The notes beneath the pieces are model-generated. The model was not told the origin of the DNA. It made no database searches and saw only the letters and a program-made list of their open reading frames with translations. From contig NZ_CP145904.1 of the NCBI RefSeq assembly GCF_036895565.1, positions 186,001 through 250,000 on the forward strand: a stretch of DNA of 64,000 nucleotides, given 5' to 3'. The DNA comes from Flavobacterium sp. KS-LB2 (GTDB lineage: Bacteria; Bacteroidota; Bacteroidia; Flavobacteriales; Flavobacteriaceae). The position numbers were made by a program, and so were the translations under genes. Below, one piece after another: positions 55,505 to 64,000 of this stretch. Numbering within the stretch: position 1 is the first letter of the stretch; each line of letters begins with the position of its first letter.

Positions 55505-56092
55505 TTATTTATTTGAGTAAAGTCGGGAAACATATTTGCCAATCACATCAAATTCAAGGTTGATCCTTGTGCCAACTTTAAAAGAATTAAAATTAGTGTG
55601 TTCGTGTGTGTAAGGAATAATGGCTACACTAAATTGATTTTTCTTAGAATTCACTACTGTTAAACTTACTCCATTTACTGTAATTGAACCTTTTTCAATA
55701 GTGATATTGTTTAGTTTCTCATCGTATTCAAAGGTGTAGAGCCAGCTTCCATCGGTTTGTTCTGCAGTGATGCAAGTTCCTGTTTGGTCTACATGTCCTT
55801 GTACAATATGTCCGTCAAGTCTATCGCCTAGCTTCATTGCTCTTTCTAAGTTAACGCTGTCTCCAACTTTCCAATCGGCTAAATTTGTTTTTCGTATCGT
55901 TTCATCAATAGCGGTCACCGTATAAAAAGTATCGTTGATTGAAACAACTGTCAGGCAAATACCGTTATGAGCAACACTTTGGTCAATTTGTAGCTCACTA
56001 GTAATCGATGCATTCATCGTTATGTGAACATTGCTGTTCTCTTTTTTTATTTCTTGGATGACACCAAGGGTTTCTATAATTCCTGTAAACAT
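55505..56092 (-). CDS. ribE: Riboflavin synthase (alpha chain)
   Basis: Joins two molecules of dimethylribityllumazine to make riboflavin. The start is set at the ATG giving MFTGIIETLGVIQEI, the classic riboflavin synthase N-terminus; 14 codons upstream are not coding-like. The two related lumazine-binding halves can be seen: SVAHNGICLTVVSI in the first and GSITVNGVSLTVVNS in the second. GHIVQGHVDQTG joins them. The 195-residue length is normal. It is divergent from pdxA with about 58 bases between. Confidence 0.94.
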   Translation of the reverse strand: MFTGIIETLGVIQEIKKENSNVHITMNASITSELQIDQSVAHNGICLTVVSINDTFYTVTAIDETIRKTNLADWKVGDSVNLERAMKLGDRLDGHIVQGHVDQTGTCITAEQTDGSWLYTFEYDEKLNNITIEKGSITVNGVSLTVVNSKKNQFSVAIIPYTHEHTNFNSFKVGTRINLEFDVIGKYVSRLYSNK

Positions 56093-56150
56093 TTCTTGTT
56101 TTATTTTACTAAATTTGCACTTCAAAATTAGCAATAAATAACGTTAGGTC

Positions 56151-57200
56151 ATGATGAAAAAAGCAGAAAATATAATCGTTGGGATTTCTATAGGAGATTT
56201 AAACGGTATTGGAAGCGAAGTTGTTTTAAAAACATTCGAGGATTCACGTATGTTAGAGTTGTGTACTCCAGTGATTTTTGCTAATGTTAAGTTGTTGTCT
56301 TTTGTAAAGAAAAGCTTTCAATCTGCTTCTTTATTGCATGGAATTGACAAACTGGATCAAATTGTACCAGGTAAGATTAATGTTTTAAATGTTTGGAGAG
56401 AAGGAATCGATTTAAATCTTGGTGTAAATGATCCCAAGGCAGGCGAATATGCTATAAAATCATTTGTGGCGGCTACCAAAGCTTTAAAAGACGGTCTAGT
56501 AGATGTATTGGTCACAGCGCCTATAAATAAGTATAATATCCAGTCGGAAGATTTTAAATTTCCAGGACATACAGATTATTTAGATCAAGAGCTTGAGGGG
56601 AATGCGCTTATGTTGATGGTACAGGATAATTTAAGAGTCGGGCTCTTGACGGATCATATTCCGTTGAATGAAGTTGCTTCTCATCTTACCGAAGAATTAA
56701 TTAAAAGAAAAATCGAAACGGTTAAACAGTCATTGATACAAGATTTTAGTATTAATAAGCCTAAAATAGCAGTTTTGGGTTTGAATCCACATTGTGGTGA
56801 CGGAGGTGTTATTGGTACTGAAGATGATTTGATTATAAAACCAGCATTGAAAAAAATATTTGACAAAGGAACATTGGTTTTTGGTCCGTTTGCTGCCGAT
56901 GGTTTTTTTGGAAGCAATCAATATGAGAAATACGACGCTATTATTGCGGCCTATCACGATCAGGGATTGATTCCTTTTAAGACTTTGTCTTTTGGTAATG
57001 GGGTGAATTATACAGCGGGTTTGAATAAAATAAGAACATCGCCAGATCACGGTACTGCTTATGATATAGCGGGAAAAGGAGTGGCTGATTTTAATTCATT
57101 TAAAGAGGCTGTTTACTTAGCGATTGATATTTATCATTCGAGAAGTCAATACGTCGAAATTAGTATGAGGCCATTGAAAACAAAAGAAAAACAGTTGTGA
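56151..57200 (+). CDS. pdxA: 4-hydroxythreonine-4-phosphate dehydrogenase
   Basis: NAD enzyme in the DXP-dependent pyridoxal phosphate route. The 349 residues show PdxA features: GISIGDLNGIGSEVVLKTF at the start, VTAPINKYNIQ, GHTDYLDQ (metal-ligand His near 143), LGLNPHCGDGGVIGTED (near 208), YHDQGLIPFKTLSFG and TSPDHGTAYDIAGKG (third His). One codon of doubt remains at the start (two ATG in a row). The YceD-rpmF unit follows after 96 bases with its own -7 box. Confidence 0.95.
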   Translation: MMKKAENIIVGISIGDLNGIGSEVVLKTFEDSRMLELCTPVIFANVKLLSFVKKSFQSASLLHGIDKLDQIVPGKINVLNVWREGIDLNLGVNDPKAGEYAIKSFVAATKALKDGLVDVLVTAPINKYNIQSEDFKFPGHTDYLDQELEGNALMLMVQDNLRVGLLTDHIPLNEVASHLTEELIKRKIETVKQSLIQDFSINKPKIAVLGLNPHCGDGGVIGTEDDLIIKPALKKIFDKGTLVFGPFAADGFFGSNQYEKYDAIIAAYHDQGLIPFKTLSFGNGVNYTAGLNKIRTSPDHGTAYDIAGKGVADFNSFKEAVYLAIDIYHSRSQYVEISMRPLKTKEKQL

Positions 57201-57243
57201 ACAAAAAAAAGTGAATAACATTATTAGATTTGCAATAATTTTA

Positions 57244-57251
57244 TATCTTTG
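57244..57251 (+). promoter_or_regulatory. -7 element of the YceD-rpmF unit
   Basis: TATCTTTG fits TAnnTTTG. A TTG lies only 11 bases upstream, so the -33 part is uncertain. The leader to the YceD ATG would be about 40 bases. Confidence 0.5.
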
Positions 57252-57255
57252 CACT

Positions 57256-57280
57256 CCCGTTCCGACGACTAGGAATAGGG
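57256..57280 (+). promoter_or_regulatory. Stem-loop in the YceD-rpmF leader
   Basis: CCC-g-TTCC pairs with GGAA-ta-GGG around an 8-base loop, at the very start of the predicted transcript. It may protect the 5' end or regulate the ribosomal-protein gene. Confidence 0.4.
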
Positions 57281-57296
57281 TCAAATTGTTGTTGAA

Positions 57297-57839
57297 ATGA
57301 AGAAGACAAAAGAATTTTTAATACCTTTTATAGGATTAAAGCTAGGAAAACATCATTTTGAGTATCAAATAAATAATTCGTTCTTTGAAATCTTTGATTA
57401 TAATGAATATCAAGATTCAAATATCAAAGTAAATGTAGTTTTAGAGAAAAAAAGTACGCTGTTGGAGTTCAGTTTTAAGCATAAGGGAGTTGTAAATGTG
57501 CCTTGTGATTTGACAAGCGAAGATTTTGACTTGCCGGTGAAAGGTAAAATGAAGTTAATTGTTCGTTTTGGCGAGGAATATAATAATGACAATGAAGAAT
57601 TGTTGATTTTGCCACATGGAGAGTTTGAAGTGGATATTGCACAGTATATCTATGAAATGATAGTGTTGTCAGTGCCTCTAAGACGTGTTCATCCAGGAGT
57701 TAAAGATGGAAGTTTAAAAACGGAAGCTTTGACTAAATTGAATGAACTGATTGTAAAAGAAGAAAAAAAAGAGAATAAACAAGAAGAAAATATTGACCCG
57801 CGTTGGGACAAATTAAAGCAACTATTAACGGATAAATAA
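57297..57839 (+). CDS. YceD family protein (DUF177)
   Basis: Conserved protein almost always found before rpmF; in E. coli and plants it is linked with 23S rRNA processing. The 180-residue sequence has the DUF177 pattern with VNVPCDLTSEDFDLPV (near 64) and a C-terminal acidic helix, then VPLRRVHPGVKD (near 126) and the end DPRWDKLKQLLTDK, which is typical. rpmF starts 9 bases later. Confidence 0.88.
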   Translation: MKKTKEFLIPFIGLKLGKHHFEYQINNSFFEIFDYNEYQDSNIKVNVVLEKKSTLLEFSFKHKGVVNVPCDLTSEDFDLPVKGKMKLIVRFGEEYNNDNEELLILPHGEFEVDIAQYIYEMIVLSVPLRRVHPGVKDGSLKTEALTKLNELIVKEEKKENKQEENIDPRWDKLKQLLTDK

Positions 57840-57848
57840 TATAGTAAA

Positions 57849-58043
57849 ATGGCGCATCCTAAGAGAAAAATCTCCAAAACAAGAAGAGATAAAAGAAGAA
57901 CACATTACAAAGCTACTGTAGCTCAGATTGCTACTTGTCCTATTACAGGAGAAGCGCATTTATACCATAGAGCTTACTGGCACGAAGGTAAAATGTATTA
58001 CAGAGGACAAGTTGTTATAGATAAATCTGTAGCTGTTGCTTAA
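57849..58043 (+). CDS. rpmF: 50S ribosomal protein L32
   Basis: The 64 residues show the L32 start [17 protein letters not shown] and [19 protein letters not shown], with one Cys where zinc-binding L32 would have four, so this is the zinc-independent form. It is the second gene of the YceD unit and is closed by a strong terminator, which separates it from fabH. Confidence 0.97.
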   Translation: MAHPKRKISKTRRDKRRTHYKATVAQIATCPITGEAHLYHRAYWHEGKMYYRGQVVIDKSVAVA

Positions 58044-58066
58044 TACATTTTTGTAAATGATATTCG

Positions 58067-58092
58067 AACTCTCACATCGTGAGAGTTTTTTT
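58067..58092 (+). terminator. Terminator of rpmF
   Basis: Nine-base perfect stem AACTCTCAC / GTGAGAGTT with a 3-base loop, then T's. It splits the ribosomal unit from fabH-accBC. Confidence 0.85.
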
Positions 58093-58215
58093 GTTGTTTA
58101 TAATTTTAAATAAATAAGGAGTTCCAAATCAATGAAAATGGAATTTTTTTTGTAATTTTCAAGTCTTTTAAAAATTTTTCAAATGGCAACATTTGACAAA
58201 AAATAATCGCATACA

Positions 58216-59214
58216 ATGAATACAATTACAGCCGCAATTACCGCTGTTGGAGCCTATGTTCCAGACTTTGTGTTAACAAACAAAGCCCTTGAGACCATGG
58301 TTGAAACCAATGACGAGTGGATAACCTCTCGCACCGGAATAAAAGAAAGAAGAATCCTCAAAGAGGAGAATAAAGGGACTTCTTTTTTAGCAATAAAAGC
58401 TGCCCAAGATTTACTGGCTAAAGCCAATATCGACCCTCTAGAAATAGACTTGTTGATCATGGCAACTGCAACACCAGATATGCCAGTTGCTTCAACAGGT
58501 GTGTATGTAGCAACCGAAATAGGAGCATTAAATGCTTTTGCTTACGATTTGCAAGCAGCGTGTTCTAGTTTCTTGTTTGGTATGTCAACTGCAGCAGCAT
58601 ATATACAGTCTGGAAGATATAAGAAAGTACTCTTAATTGGTGCTGATAAAATGTCTTCTATAGTAGATTATACGGATAGATCTACTTGTATCATTTTTGG
58701 TGATGGCGCAGGAGCAGTTTTGTTCGAGCCAAACTACGAAGGATTAGGATTGCAAGACGAATATTTACGCAGTGATGGAATCGGAAGAGATTTTTTAAAG
58801 ATTGATGCCGGTGGTTCACTACTTCCTACCTCTTATGAGACGGTAAGAGACAATAAACACAATATCATTCAAGATGGAAAAACAGTATTTAAATATGCTG
58901 TAACTAATATGGCTGATTCAAGTGAATTAATTCTGAAAAGAAATAATTTGACAAATGAAGATGTAGATTGGTTAGTCCCTCATCAAGCCAATAAACGTAT
59001 TATTGATGCAACTGCAAATAGAATGAATTTAGAAGATTCTAAAGTGCTGATGAATATTGAAAAATACGGAAACACAACTTCTGCGACTTTACCATTAGTC
59101 CTCAGCGATTTTGAACATTTATTCAAAAAAGGAGATACGATAATTTTAGCTGCTTTTGGAGGTGGATTCACTTGGGGATCTATCTACCTAAAATGGGCGT
59201 ACGATAAAAAATAA
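58216..59214 (+). CDS. fabH: Beta-ketoacyl-ACP synthase III
   Basis: Starts each fatty acid by joining acetyl-CoA or a branched acyl-CoA to malonyl-ACP. The 332-residue thiolase-fold protein has the Cys nucleophile in LQAACSSFLFGMSTA (near 118), His in VPHQANKRIID (near 258) and Asn in EKYGNTTSATLPL (near 288), the full FabH triad. ETNDEWITSRTGIKERR near the start is also diagnostic. Iso-branched lipids are normal in flavobacteria, so a branched-starter preference is likely, but it is not visible here. Confidence 0.96.
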   Translation: MNTITAAITAVGAYVPDFVLTNKALETMVETNDEWITSRTGIKERRILKEENKGTSFLAIKAAQDLLAKANIDPLEIDLLIMATATPDMPVASTGVYVATEIGALNAFAYDLQAACSSFLFGMSTAAAYIQSGRYKKVLLIGADKMSSIVDYTDRSTCIIFGDGAGAVLFEPNYEGLGLQDEYLRSDGIGRDFLKIDAGGSLLPTSYETVRDNKHNIIQDGKTVFKYAVTNMADSSELILKRNNLTNEDVDWLVPHQANKRIIDATANRMNLEDSKVLMNIEKYGNTTSATLPLVLSDFEHLFKKGDTIILAAFGGGFTWGSIYLKWAYDKK

Positions 59215-59237
59215 ATTTAAACTAAAAACAAATAATT

Positions 59238-59717
59238 ATGGATTTAAAAGAAATTCAAAATCTAATCAAGTTTGTAGCAAATTCAGGAGTTGCAGAAGTT
59301 AAATTAGAGATGGATGATGTGAAAATTACCATTAGAACAACTTTAGAAGGGAATGTAACTGAAACTACTTATGTTCAGCAAATGCCAGCTCAAGCGGCAC
59401 TTCCTCAAGCAGTAGCGCCTCAACAAATCACTCCTGTTGTAGCAGTACCAGTGGCTCCAGTTGCAGAGGATGCACATTACATCACTATAAAATCTCCAAT
59501 CATTGGAACTTTTTATAGAAAACCTTCTCCAGATAAACCAATGTTTGTTGAAGTAGGTAAAACAATTGCCAAAGGTGACGTACTTTGTGTAATTGAAGCC
59601 ATGAAATTATTTAACGAAATTGAATCTGAAGTTTCTGGTAAAATTGTAAAAATATTGGTTGACGATATGTCACCAGTTGAGTTTGACCAACCTTTATTCT
59701 TAGTAGATCCATCTTAA
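59238..59717 (+). CDS. accB: Acetyl-CoA carboxylase biotin carboxyl carrier protein
   Basis: Carries biotin between the two half-reactions of acetyl-CoA carboxylase. The 159 residues start with [20 protein letters not shown], followed by a Pro/Ala/Gln-rich hinge (about 55-80). The biotinyl domain has the lysine in [12 protein letters not shown] (near 123) and the prokaryotic thumb. It starts 23 bases after fabH; accC follows after 93 bases. Confidence 0.96.
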   Translation: MDLKEIQNLIKFVANSGVAEVKLEMDDVKITIRTTLEGNVTETTYVQQMPAQAALPQAVAPQQITPVVAVPVAPVAEDAHYITIKSPIIGTFYRKPSPDKPMFVEVGKTIAKGDVLCVIEAMKLFNEIESEVSGKIVKILVDDMSPVEFDQPLFLVDPS

Positions 59718-59810
59718 TTAATTATAAATTATGAATTATAAATTGTGAATTGGTTTTTGATCAGTCATAATTTTAAAAACTCATAACTCATAAACCATAA
59801 CTCAAAATAG

Positions 59811-61157
59811 ATGTTTAAAAAAATATTGATTGCCAATAGAGGGGAAATTGCGTTGCGCGTAATTAGAACTTGCAAGGAAATGGGTATAAAAACAGTAGCC
59901 GTTTATTCTACTGCAGATGCTGAAAGCCTACATGTAAAGTTTGCTGACGAAGCGGTTTGTATAGGACCACCTCCAAGCAACTTGTCCTATTTAAAAATGT
60001 CAAATATTATTGCCGCTGCCGAAATAACAAATGCAGATGCAATACATCCAGGATACGGATTCCTTTCTGAAAATTCTAAATTTTCTAAAATTTGTCAAGA
60101 ACATGGAATCAAATTCATTGGAGCTTCTCCAGAGATGATTGATAGAATGGGAGACAAAGCTTCTGCAAAATCAACTATGATTGAAGCAGGCGTTCCTTGT
60201 GTTCCAGGTTCAGTAGGGATTTTAGAATCTTACGAACAAGCCCTACAGTTATCAAGAGATTTTGGTTTTCCAGTGATGCTTAAGGCAACTGCTGGTGGTG
60301 GTGGAAAAGGAATGAGAGCGGTTTGGAAAGAGGATGAATTATTGAAAGCTTGGGAAGGAGCGCGTCAGGAATCTGCTGCAGCCTTTGGAAATGACGGAAT
60401 GTATCTTGAGAAATTAATCGAAGAGCCTCGTCACATCGAAATTCAAGTAGTAGGAGATTCTTACGGAAAAGCATGTCACCTTTCTGAAAGAGATTGCTCT
60501 GTTCAAAGACGTCATCAAAAATTAACCGAAGAGACTCCATCTCCATTTATGACAGATGACTTGCGTCAAAAAATGGGTGAAGCCGCTGTAAAAGCTGCTG
60601 AATATATTAAATATGAAGGTGCTGGAACAGTAGAATTTTTGGTAGATAAACACCGTAATTTTTACTTTATGGAAATGAATACACGTATTCAAGTAGAGCA
60701 CCCAATTACGGAGCAGGTTATTGATTATGATTTAATTCGTGAGCAAATTATGGTTGCAGCTGGAATACCTATTTCTGGTAAAAACTACTTGCCACAATTA
60801 CATGCAATCGAATGCAGAATAAATGCGGAAGATCCTTACAATGATTTCCGTCCGTCTCCAGGAAAAATTACAACATTACACATGCCAGGTGGACACGGAG
60901 TTCGTTTAGACACTCACGTATATTCAGGATATACAATTCCACCAAATTACGATTCAATGATTGCAAAATTAATCACTACAGCTCAATCGAGAGAAGAAGC
61001 AATTAGTAAAATGAGAAGAGCATTAGACGAATTTGTAATTGAAGGAATAAAAACGACTATTCCGTTTCATAGACAGCTAATGGATGATCCTCGCTATATT
61101 GCAGGAGAGTACACCACAGCATTTATGGATACTTTCAAAATGAATGATCCAGAATAA
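59811..61157 (+). CDS. accC: Acetyl-CoA carboxylase, biotin carboxylase subunit
   Basis: Carboxylates biotin with ATP and bicarbonate. The 448-residue protein has [20 protein letters not shown] at the N-terminus, the ATP-grasp Gly-rich loop [12 protein letters not shown] (near 159), [19 protein letters not shown] with the bicarbonate-site His/Gln, and [15 protein letters not shown] (metal and catalytic Arg, near 286). It is the standard stand-alone length. A terminator follows. Confidence 0.97.
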   Translation: MFKKILIANRGEIALRVIRTCKEMGIKTVAVYSTADAESLHVKFADEAVCIGPPPSNLSYLKMSNIIAAAEITNADAIHPGYGFLSENSKFSKICQEHGIKFIGASPEMIDRMGDKASAKSTMIEAGVPCVPGSVGILESYEQALQLSRDFGFPVMLKATAGGGGKGMRAVWKEDELLKAWEGARQESAAAFGNDGMYLEKLIEEPRHIEIQVVGDSYGKACHLSERDCSVQRRHQKLTEETPSPFMTDDLRQKMGEAAVKAAEYIKYEGAGTVEFLVDKHRNFYFMEMNTRIQVEHPITEQVIDYDLIREQIMVAAGIPISGKNYLPQLHAIECRINAEDPYNDFRPSPGKITTLHMPGGHGVRLDTHVYSGYTIPPNYDSMIAKLITTAQSREEAISKMRRALDEFVIEGIKTTIPFHRQLMDDPRYIAGEYTTAFMDTFKMNDPE

Positions 61158-61171
61158 AAAAATATTTAAGT

Positions 61172-61204
61172 AAAAAACCTTGCATCACTGCAAGGTTTTT
61201 TTTT
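61172..61204. terminator. Shared terminator of accC and the S9 peptidase
   Basis: Stem AAAAACCTTGCA / TGCAAGGTTTTT with a 4-base loop and tracts on both sides. Confidence 0.88.
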
Positions 61205-61207
61205 AAT

Positions 61208-63109
61208 CTATAGTGTTTCTTTTAGCCATTTAAAAAATTCACCTTGCCAAACCTGAGCATTTTGTGGTTTCAATACCCAGTGGTTTTCTTCAGGAAAATA
61301 CAAAAATCTGCTTTTTATTCCTCGGAGTTGTGCCGCTTGAAACGCTTCTTGACCTTGTCCAATTGGTACACGAAAATCTTTTCCGCCCTGAATAATTAAA
61401 ATAGGTGTATTCCATTTTTCCACCAAAGTCATTGGATTAAAAGTCGTGTATGTTTTTTGAGCCACAGCATTGTTTTTCTCCCAGTAAGCACCACCAAAAT
61501 CCCAGTTGCTAAAGAAAACTTCTTCAGTAGTTCCAAACATGCTTTGGGTATTAAAAACGCCATCATGGGCAATGAACGTTTTGAATCGGTTGTTGTGAAT
61601 TCCCGCTAAATAAAAAACGGAATATCCGCCGTAACTCGCGCCAACACATCCTAAACGGCTGGCATCAACATATTTTTCCTTCGCCACATTATCAATCGCA
61701 GATAAGTAATCGTCAATTACTTGCCCGCCCCAGTCTTTGCTGATTTGCTCATTCCATCCCACACCGTGGCCCGGCATTCCGCGACGGTTTGGAGCCACAA
61801 CAATATAGCCGTTGGCAGCCATCAACTGCAAATTCCATCGGTAGGAATAAAACTGTGTCAATGCAGATTGTGGTCCACCTTGACAATATAAAAGCGTTGG
61901 GTATTTTTTTGTGGCATCAAAATTAGGTGGGAGAACGACCCAAACTAACATTTTTTTGCCATCCGTCGTCGTTACATATCGCCTTTCGGTTTTGCTTAGC
62001 GCCAAAGAATTATAGGTTGCCGAATTGACTTTGGAAAGTTGTTTCCAAGTATTTTTGTTTAAATTATAAGAAAAAATTTCCGCCGCATGATTCATGTCGG
62101 TTTTCGTTACGATGATGTTATCGCCTGAGAAACCAACTAAATCATTGACATCAAATTCTCCAGTAGTGATTTGGCGAACGGTGATTGCTATCTTGGTCAG
62201 ACCTGGAAAATTAACTTCAAACAATTGTTTGGTTCCGTCTATCGGCGCCACAAAATAGATTTTTTTTCCGTTAGGACTCCAAATGAAATGATCTACGGTT
62301 CCATCCCAATTCGCCGTTAAGTTCATTTTCATTCCTTTGAAACTCACCATAAGGTCGTTTTTATCGGCTTCGTAACCGTCACGTTTCATTTGCAACCAAG
62401 TCAAATTTCCGGTTGGAGAAAATTGTGGAGCCGTATCATATCCTAGATTTTCCTCGGTTCTATTGATGGTTTTTCCAGTTTCCAGATTGTATTCGAAAAT
62501 ATTGGTGTTGGTGGAAATAGCATAATCTGTTCCTGCTTTTTTCTTGCTTATGTAAAGAATGCTTTTGCTATCTGGCGACCAAATGTAATCTTCGTCTCCG
62601 CCAAATGGTTTTTGTGGACTGTCAAAATTTTCGCCTTTCAGAATGTCAGTTCCCACTGCGCCTTCTTTGTTTTCTTTGTAAAAAACATGGTTGTATTTGC
62701 CTTCGTTCCAAGTATCCCAATGGCGGTAATTCAAGCCGTCATAGATTTGAACGTCTGATTTTTTCAGTTCCGGATAAAAATCTTTTCCGTGAACTTTTTC
62801 GATTTTTACTTCTTCACTGTAAACGACATATTTCCCGTCTGGAGAAGTATTTTTATCTTTTAATAAATCTTTGGTTTCTTTTACTTCGGTTGGATTCCCA
62901 CCATTTACGGGTAAAGTGTAGAATTTTGTACTCGATTTATTTTCTTGAACGGAAGGAGTCGTTACTTTGTAAACTACATTCTTTCCATCTTTGGAAATAC
63001 CTAAAGGAGTTACTCTTCCTAATTTCCAAAGCAGTTCTGGAGTCATTACATTTTGTGCCATAGCAGTTAAACTCATCATTAATAAGGGTATAAACAGTAT
63101 TTTTTTCAT
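61208..63109 (-). CDS. Exported S9-family (prolyl oligopeptidase-like) peptidase
   Basis: Periplasmic serine peptidase, DPP4/acylaminoacyl-peptidase type. The signal peptide is MKKILFIPLLMMSLTAMAQ. Residues about 25-370 form a beta-propeller with YVVYSEE and DYIWSPDSKSILYIS strings (Dpp/TolB-like blades). The catalytic domain has Ser in GCVGASYGGYSVF (near 493), Asp in IQGGKDFRVP (near 580) and His in FPEENHWVLKP (near 612). The 633 residues fit the family. It is a single gene. Confidence 0.9.
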   Translation of the reverse strand: MKKILFIPLLMMSLTAMAQNVMTPELLWKLGRVTPLGISKDGKNVVYKVTTPSVQENKSSTKFYTLPVNGGNPTEVKETKDLLKDKNTSPDGKYVVYSEEVKIEKVHGKDFYPELKKSDVQIYDGLNYRHWDTWNEGKYNHVFYKENKEGAVGTDILKGENFDSPQKPFGGDEDYIWSPDSKSILYISKKKAGTDYAISTNTNIFEYNLETGKTINRTEENLGYDTAPQFSPTGNLTWLQMKRDGYEADKNDLMVSFKGMKMNLTANWDGTVDHFIWSPNGKKIYFVAPIDGTKQLFEVNFPGLTKIAITVRQITTGEFDVNDLVGFSGDNIIVTKTDMNHAAEIFSYNLNKNTWKQLSKVNSATYNSLALSKTERRYVTTTDGKKMLVWVVLPPNFDATKKYPTLLYCQGGPQSALTQFYSYRWNLQLMAANGYIVVAPNRRGMPGHGVGWNEQISKDWGGQVIDDYLSAIDNVAKEKYVDASRLGCVGASYGGYSVFYLAGIHNNRFKTFIAHDGVFNTQSMFGTTEEVFFSNWDFGGAYWEKNNAVAQKTYTTFNPMTLVEKWNTPILIIQGGKDFRVPIGQGQEAFQAAQLRGIKSRFLYFPEENHWVLKPQNAQVWQGEFFKWLKETL

Positions 63110-63188
63110 TGTAATTATTGATTTTTTCGAATGCTAAAATTAGCCAATTTAAATTGATGTTTTTTCGTTTTTAACACTTGCTTTTTAA

Positions 63189-63276
63189 CCTCGATAATCC
63201 CGAGGCGTCAGGAGGGAATCCTTTTATTTTTTTCTTTAAAAAATGAAAGATTACAACGGATAGCAGGATTAGCTCC
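63189..63276 (+). ncRNA. Structured intergenic element, candidate Flavo-1-like RNA or repeat (copy B)
   Basis: A hairpin CCTCG / CGAGG opens it. Then GGGAATCC is followed by an AT-rich stem (TTTTATTTTTT with AAAAAATGAAAG), then GATTACAACGGATAGCAGGA and TTAGCT. The last part aligns with 36764-36788 of copy A. It lies upstream of the FAD oxidoreductase on the same strand. Confidence 0.45.
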
Positions 63277-63310
63277 AAAAAAATATTATTTTTATAAAAA
63301 ATATTAAGAC

Positions 63311-64000
63311 ATGGATTTGAGCTATTGGGAGTTAAAAAACTGGTTTACTGATGTAGATTATACTATCGTAGGAAGTGGTATTGTGGGCTTGCATGCTGCA
63401 TTACGCTTACGCGAAAGATTCCCAGAAAGCAAAATTCTAGTGCTAGAAAAAGGGATGTTGCCACAAGGAGCGAGTACTAAAAATGCTGGTTTTGCATGTT
63501 TTGGGAGTCTTTCAGAAATTATAGATGATTTAAAATACCATTCAGAGGAAGAAGTGATTCATCTAATCCAAAAACGTTGGAAAGGTTTGCAATTGCTGCG
63601 AAAAAGACTCGGTGATGATACCATAGATTTCAAACCCTATGGTGGTTATGAGTTGTTTTTAAAACACGACGAAAGTTGCTACAGTGAGTGTGTTGGGAAA
63701 TTACCCTTCATCAATGAAATTTTAAGACCACTATTTAAAGCGGATGTTTTTGCCAAAGAAGTAGACCGTTTTGGGTTTAATGACATACAGGAATATTTAG
63801 TTTTCAATCCTTTTGAAGCACAGATTGATACCGGAAATATGATGCAGGCGTTGTTGAAAGAAGCAGTTTCTAAAAATATTTTAATTCTAAACCAACAAAC
63901 CGTTACTTCTTATTTCGATAAGGGAAATGGAGTGGAAGTGGCACTTGGGGATTTCAGTTTTAGTACTAAAAAAATATTGTTTGCTACGAATGGCTTTGCA
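63311..64000 (+). CDS. FAD-dependent oxidoreductase of the DAO family (partial)
   Basis: The gene runs off the right edge; 230 codons are present and no stop is reached. It begins MDLSYWELKNWF. The FAD-binding Rossmann motif VGSGIVGLHAALRLRERFP (near 21) follows, with an acidic end at VLEKG. GASTKNAGFACFGS (near 57) is typical of glycine-oxidase/DadA-like oxidases. Substrate cannot be told. The start ATG has no strong Shine-Dalgarno and is preceded by the structured element copy B. Confidence 0.85.
   Translation, partial: MDLSYWELKNWFTDVDYTIVGSGIVGLHAALRLRERFPESKILVLEKGMLPQGASTKNAGFACFGSLSEIIDDLKYHSEEEVIHLIQKRWKGLQLLRKRLGDDTIDFKPYGGYELFLKHDESCYSECVGKLPFINEILRPLFKADVFAKEVDRFGFNDIQEYLVFNPFEAQIDTGNMMQALLKEAVSKNILILNQQTVTSYFDKGNGVEVALGDFSFSTKKILFATNGFA

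Noticed and set aside
1..64000. A prophage, biosynthetic cluster or rRNA operon in the window
   Set aside because: No capsid, tail, integrase, NRPS/PKS or rRNA sequence is present; apart from abiH and the signalling cluster the genes are ordinary core genes.

Overview
The window looks like chromosomal DNA of a Flavobacterium or close relative (Bacteroidota, Flavobacteriia). The DNA is AT-rich. Several promoters have the Bacteroidota form TTG-N19/20-TAnnTTTG, and Shine-Dalgarno sequences are weak or absent. The gene families are typical of the group: a P60-like OmpA protein with thrombospondin type 3 repeats, a long amidophosphoribosyltransferase, an AddAB-like helicase-nuclease pair, a three-gene sdhCAB operon and the YceD-rpmF-fabH-accB-accC cluster. 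Most genes are core housekeeping genes with one small accessory insertion (abiH) and one unusual signalling cluster.

Layout. 0.1-7.8 kb: purN, rnhA, a PfkB sugar kinase and a PurF-like enzyme on +; superoxide dismutase and comF on -; glyS on +. 8.1-12.2 kb: a signalling cluster made of a LytTR regulator whose receiver has Glu in place of the phospho-acceptor Asp, a secreted peptide with four near-identical 14-residue repeats, a TPR lipoprotein histidine kinase and its NarL-like response regulator. 12.3-16.3 kb: thiL, pfkB, lepA. 16.4-19.3 kb: a leftward group of small envelope proteins (DoxX, DUF2807, a lipoprotein) beside a 7TM-AraC regulator. 19.4-23.6 kb: dusB, a MATE exporter, a LolE-like permease, rbfA. 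23.9-32.7 kb: AddA-like and AddB-like enzymes separated by kbl and ompA. 32.7-38.2 kb: a minimal ABC module, an alpha/beta hydrolase, a lone AbiH phage-defence gene, an AIM24-like protein and aminopeptidase P. 38.4-41.2 kb: a large secreted BNR-repeat protein. 41.3-51.1 kb: carbon metabolism, with aceB-aceA divergent from a ScfR/RamB-type regulator, an HMG-CoA synthase and sdhCAB. 51.2-55.5 kb: a small exported protein, an omega-amidase, an Ig-like lipoprotein, methylmalonyl-CoA epimerase, a CAU tRNA and a PID-CTERM-like small protein. 55.5-61.2 kb: ribE, pdxA, YceD-rpmF, fabH-accB-accC. 61.2-64 kb: an S9 peptidase and the start of a FAD oxidoreductase cut by the window edge.

Functional links. 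aceBA, the ScfR-like regulator, sdhCAB and mce together describe acetate, fatty-acid and propionate carbon flow into the TCA and glyoxylate cycles. fabH, accB and accC start fatty-acid synthesis, and rpmF with YceD links this to ribosome supply. The two helicase-nuclease genes would act together in double-strand-break repair although they are not adjacent.

The best candidates for something new are the LytTR / repeat-peptide / TPR-kinase cluster, with a perfect 14-bp direct repeat of 21-bp period in front of the peptide gene, and two families of structured intergenic repeats. All family assignments come from reading motifs by eye; no database search was run.
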